Source: Caldilineae bacterium
GTDB lineage: Bacteria > Chloroflexota > Anaerolineae > J102
Direction: 5' to 3'
Assembly (NCBI GenBank): GCA_011192085.1
Contig: DUEQ01000195.1
Location: forward strand, 1-8,333
Length of the DNA: 8,333 nucleotides
Made by a program: the position numbers and the translations under genes. How positions within the stretch are numbered: position 1 is the stretch's first letter; each line of letters opens with the position of its first letter. The notes under the pieces were generated by a model, which saw nothing but the letters and a program-made list of their open reading frames with translations, was not told the origin of the DNA and made no database searches. Positions 6,358 through 8,333 of this stretch are shown piece by piece.

Positions 6358-8277
6358 TTGAAACGCAAAATCCCTTTGTTACTGATCCTCTTCCTGCTGG
6401 GCGCGGTCATTCTGGCTGGCTGCGCTCAACCACCGACACTAGACGTCACGCCCGAAACCGCGCCCACGACTGAGGCGCAAACGGCGGAGAGGGCCACCCC
6501 CGCGCCGGAAGCCGCGGCCACGCCCGAGTTCAAGACCTGGGCCGAAGCCCCCGAGATGACCATCGACCCCAATACAATCTATGTCGCCACCATCAAGACA
6601 GAGCACGGCGACATCGTCGTGGAGCTGGACGCGAAAAACGCGCCCATCACCACGAACAATTTCGTGTTTCTGGCCCGCGAGGGCTTTTACGATGGCCTCA
6701 CCTTCCATCGCGTCATCCCCGATTTCATGGCGCAGGGGGGCGATCCTACGGGCGCGGGCACAGGCGGCCCCGGCTACACCATTCCCGATGAGATCGCGTC
6801 CGATATGACCTTCGACCGGCCAGGCCTCATCTCCATGGCCAAATCGGGCCCGGACACCGCGGGCAGCCAGTTCTTCATCACGTATGCGCCTGCGCCCTGG
6901 CTGGATGGCGGCTTCACCATCTTCGGCGAGGTCATCGAGGGGATGGACGTATTGCAACAGATTACCCCGCGCGATCCGCAGACCGCGACCGCACCGGGTG
7001 ACAAAATCATTTCTGTGAGCGTCAGTGAAGCGGATGTTTCACGTCGGCCGACGCCCACACCAACGCCCACGCCTTTCGCTCCCGACGCTCAAAACGACGA
7101 CCATTTTATGGCCGCGATGCCTCTAGAAGAACGCATCGATTACTTCAACACCCCGCCCGAAAATATCCTGGAGCCGGGCGTGGTCTATGTGGCCAACATC
7201 GAGACCGAGGAGGGAACCATTCAGGTGGAGCTTCTACCCAACATGGCTCCCAATAACGTGAACAATTTCATCGTATTGGCCAACAATGGCTATTACGACG
7301 GCGCCCGCTTCTTCCAGGTTATCGAGAACACGGAGGAGCCGGGGCAACTTATCGTCGCTTTGGGCGGCGATCCATTGGGGACGGGCTCGGGCACGCCCGG
7401 CTATGTGTTGGATGATGAGCTAACCCGGGATGTGAATGTGTTCGATGATGCGGGCTGGCTAGGCAGCGCACAATCCGATGCGAATGCCAACGGCGGCGCT
7501 TTTTTCCTCACCCTCAGCCCCGCGCCCTGGCTTTCGGCGCACTTCACCCCTCTGGGACGCGTTATCAGCGGTCAGGATGTGTTGGCGAAATTCCAACCCT
7601 TGAATCCGGCGGAGAATCCCGACGCGCAGGGCATGCTCATCAAGCGCATCACCATCACCAAGGCGAAGCAATCGTTGCTGCCCACGCCCACCCCCACGCC
7701 TACCCCCTTTGCCCCCACGATGCCTAAAGGCGATGAGCGTCCCCTCAGCGAGATGGAACCTGAGGCTCGCAATCACTATTTCAACACCCCGCCCGAGATG
7801 GTCATCGACGCGAACAAGGATTATCAGGCCGTCCTCCGCACAGAAAAGGGTGATATCACCATCGACCTCTACGAGAAACAGACGCCCATCACCGTCAATA
7901 ACTTTGTGGTGCTGGCCCGGTCTGGGTTCTACGATGACACCACGTTCTACGCGGTTATTCCCGAAGTTGTGATCCAGGCCGGGGATCCCACCGGACGCGG
8001 CACAGGGGGCCCGGGCTACGTGTTCGAGGATGAGATGGCGGAGGGATTGAGCTTTGACCGTCCCGGCATTGTCGCCATGTTCAACGCAGGGCCCAACACC
8101 AACGGATCCCAATTCTTTATCACCCTATCCGAGGCGTCTCAGGTCAATGGCCAGTATCCCATCTTCGGCGAGGTCATCGATGGGCTGGATATCCTCCAGG
8201 GCCTGGAGGAGCGCGATCCCCAGACCGCAACGGCGCCGGGCGTGAAGATCCTTCGCATCGACATCGTTGAGAAATAA
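6358..8277 (+). CDS. Secreted lipoprotein with three tandem cyclophilin-type peptidyl-prolyl isomerase domains
   Basis: Predicted surface- or membrane-anchored foldase. The 639-residue protein starts with TTG and a lipoprotein signal peptide (KRK, hydrophobic core, lipobox LAGC with C22), then an Ala/Thr/Pro/Glu-rich spacer. Cyclophilin domains lie at about 75-224, 277-435 and 489-639, joined by PTPTPTPTPFAP linkers, each followed by a YFNTPPE segment. Compared with human cyclophilin A, domain 1 keeps R55 (R118 in FHRVIPDF), F60 (F123), Q63 (Q126), the GSQFF strand (Q171) and W121 (W181), but has Phe in place of H126. Domain 2 has Q320 for the Arg, I332 for the Phe, L335 for the Gln, GGAFF for GSQFF, and a 7-residue insertion; it keeps W391. 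Domain 3 has A532 for the Arg and V537 for the Phe, keeps Q540 and GSQFF (Q585), and lacks the Trp. Only domain 1 looks able to catalyse prolyl isomerisation. The gene starts 4 bases after wecA and is probably the last in the operon. Confidence 0.93.
   Translation: MKRKIPLLLILFLLGAVILAGCAQPPTLDVTPETAPTTEAQTAERATPAPEAAATPEFKTWAEAPEMTIDPNTIYVATIKTEHGDIVVELDAKNAPITTNNFVFLAREGFYDGLTFHRVIPDFMAQGGDPTGAGTGGPGYTIPDEIASDMTFDRPGLISMAKSGPDTAGSQFFITYAPAPWLDGGFTIFGEVIEGMDVLQQITPRDPQTATAPGDKIISVSVSEADVSRRPTPTPTPTPFAPDAQNDDHFMAAMPLEERIDYFNTPPENILEPGVVYVANIETEEGTIQVELLPNMAPNNVNNFIVLANNGYYDGARFFQVIENTEEPGQLIVALGGDPLGTGSGTPGYVLDDELTRDVNVFDDAGWLGSAQSDANANGGAFFLTLSPAPWLSAHFTPLGRVISGQDVLAKFQPLNPAENPDAQGMLIKRITITKAKQSLLPTPTPTPTPFAPTMPKGDERPLSEMEPEARNHYFNTPPEMVIDANKDYQAVLRTEKGDITIDLYEKQTPITVNNFVVLARSGFYDDTTFYAVIPEVVIQAGDPTGRGTGGPGYVFEDEMAEGLSFDRPGIVAMFNAGPNTNGSQFFITLSEASQVNGQYPIFGEVIDGLDILQGLEERDPQTATAPGVKILRIDIVEK
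7051..7080 (+). repeat. Pro-Thr linker repeat, copy 1
   Basis: Encodes TPTPTPTPFA between cyclophilin domains 1 and 2. It is nearly the same at protein level as the linker between domains 2 and 3, and both are made of repeated ACGCCCAC-like units. Such linkers are typical of flexible extracellular spacers. Confidence 0.7.
7681..7713 (+). repeat. Pro-Thr linker repeat, copy 2
   Basis: Encodes PTPTPTPTPFA between cyclophilin domains 2 and 3. Its shared PFAP ending and the following YFNTPPE segment, also seen after copy 1, point to duplication of a whole linker-plus-domain module. Confidence 0.7.
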
Positions 8278-8290
8278 ACCCACAACGGAT

Positions 8291-8331
8291 GGACATGGGG
8301 AGGGTTCTTAGCGCACCTTTCCCATGCGTCC
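8291..8331 (+). terminator. Possible transcription terminator hairpin after the operon
   Basis: The arm 8294-8304 (CATGGGGAGGG) pairs with 8316-8326 (CCTTTCCCATG) over 11 positions with two G-T wobbles. The stem can extend by GGA/TCC across a 2-base bulge, and the loop is 11 bases (8305-8315). It begins 13 bases after the lipoprotein stop. The window ends two bases later, so a T-run cannot be checked; the large loop lowers confidence. Confidence 0.4.
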
Positions 8332-8333
8332 CA

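Noticed and set aside
5529..6410. 293-codon minus-strand frame opposite wecA
   Set aside because: Low-complexity His/Gln/Asp/Arg-rich translation opposite a gene with all family motifs; a shadow frame.
7051..7713. CCCACGCC-type short repeats as a CRISPR or satellite array
   Set aside because: They are in frame and encode Pro-Thr linkers between cyclophilin domains; there are only two sites and no spacers.

Overview
The window is high-GC bacterial DNA with all genes on the + strand. It most resembles a member of the Chloroflexota, such as an Anaerolineae-type lineage. The reasons are the Pro-Thr linkers in a secreted lipoprotein, a family II pyrophosphatase carrying CBS domains, and a Wzy/O-antigen-ligase-like protein fused to TPRs beside a WecA-type transferase. 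This placement comes from recall of gene style, not from a search.

Layout. Bases 2-73 hold the last 23 codons of an unidentified gene. Bases 74-603 hold no intact gene. They contain a decayed transposase with its N-terminal piece (about 130-210) and C-terminal piece (about 273-470) in different frames and the catalytic middle missing. A strong hairpin (490-521) and a weak promoter-like site follow. From 604 to 8277 four genes are packed as one apparent operon: a CBS-regulated family II inorganic pyrophosphatase (604-1962); a 1125-residue polytopic membrane protein with a Wzy/O-antigen-ligase core and a C-terminal TPR array (1966-5343); a WecA/TagO-like undecaprenyl-phosphate sugar-1-phosphate transferase (5340-6353, overlapping its neighbour by ATGA); and a lipoprotein with three tandem cyclophilin domains (6358-8277, TTG start behind a good Shine-Dalgarno). 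An imperfect hairpin at 8291-8331 may end the transcript.

How the genes may work together (inference). The WecA-like enzyme would load a sugar phosphate on the undecaprenyl carrier. The Wzy-like protein would polymerise the lipid-linked glycan or transfer it to an acceptor outside the membrane. The pyrophosphatase would remove PPi released when nucleotide sugars are made, with its CBS pair sensing adenine nucleotides. The cyclophilin lipoprotein would act on or bind exported proteins at the cell surface. If the host is a monoderm without LPS, the likely product is a secreted polysaccharide or protein O-glycan rather than O-antigen.

The most unusual item is the triple cyclophilin lipoprotein. 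Domain 1 keeps most of the catalytic residues, domain 2 has lost nearly all of them, and domain 3 has lost some. No wholly new system is evident.
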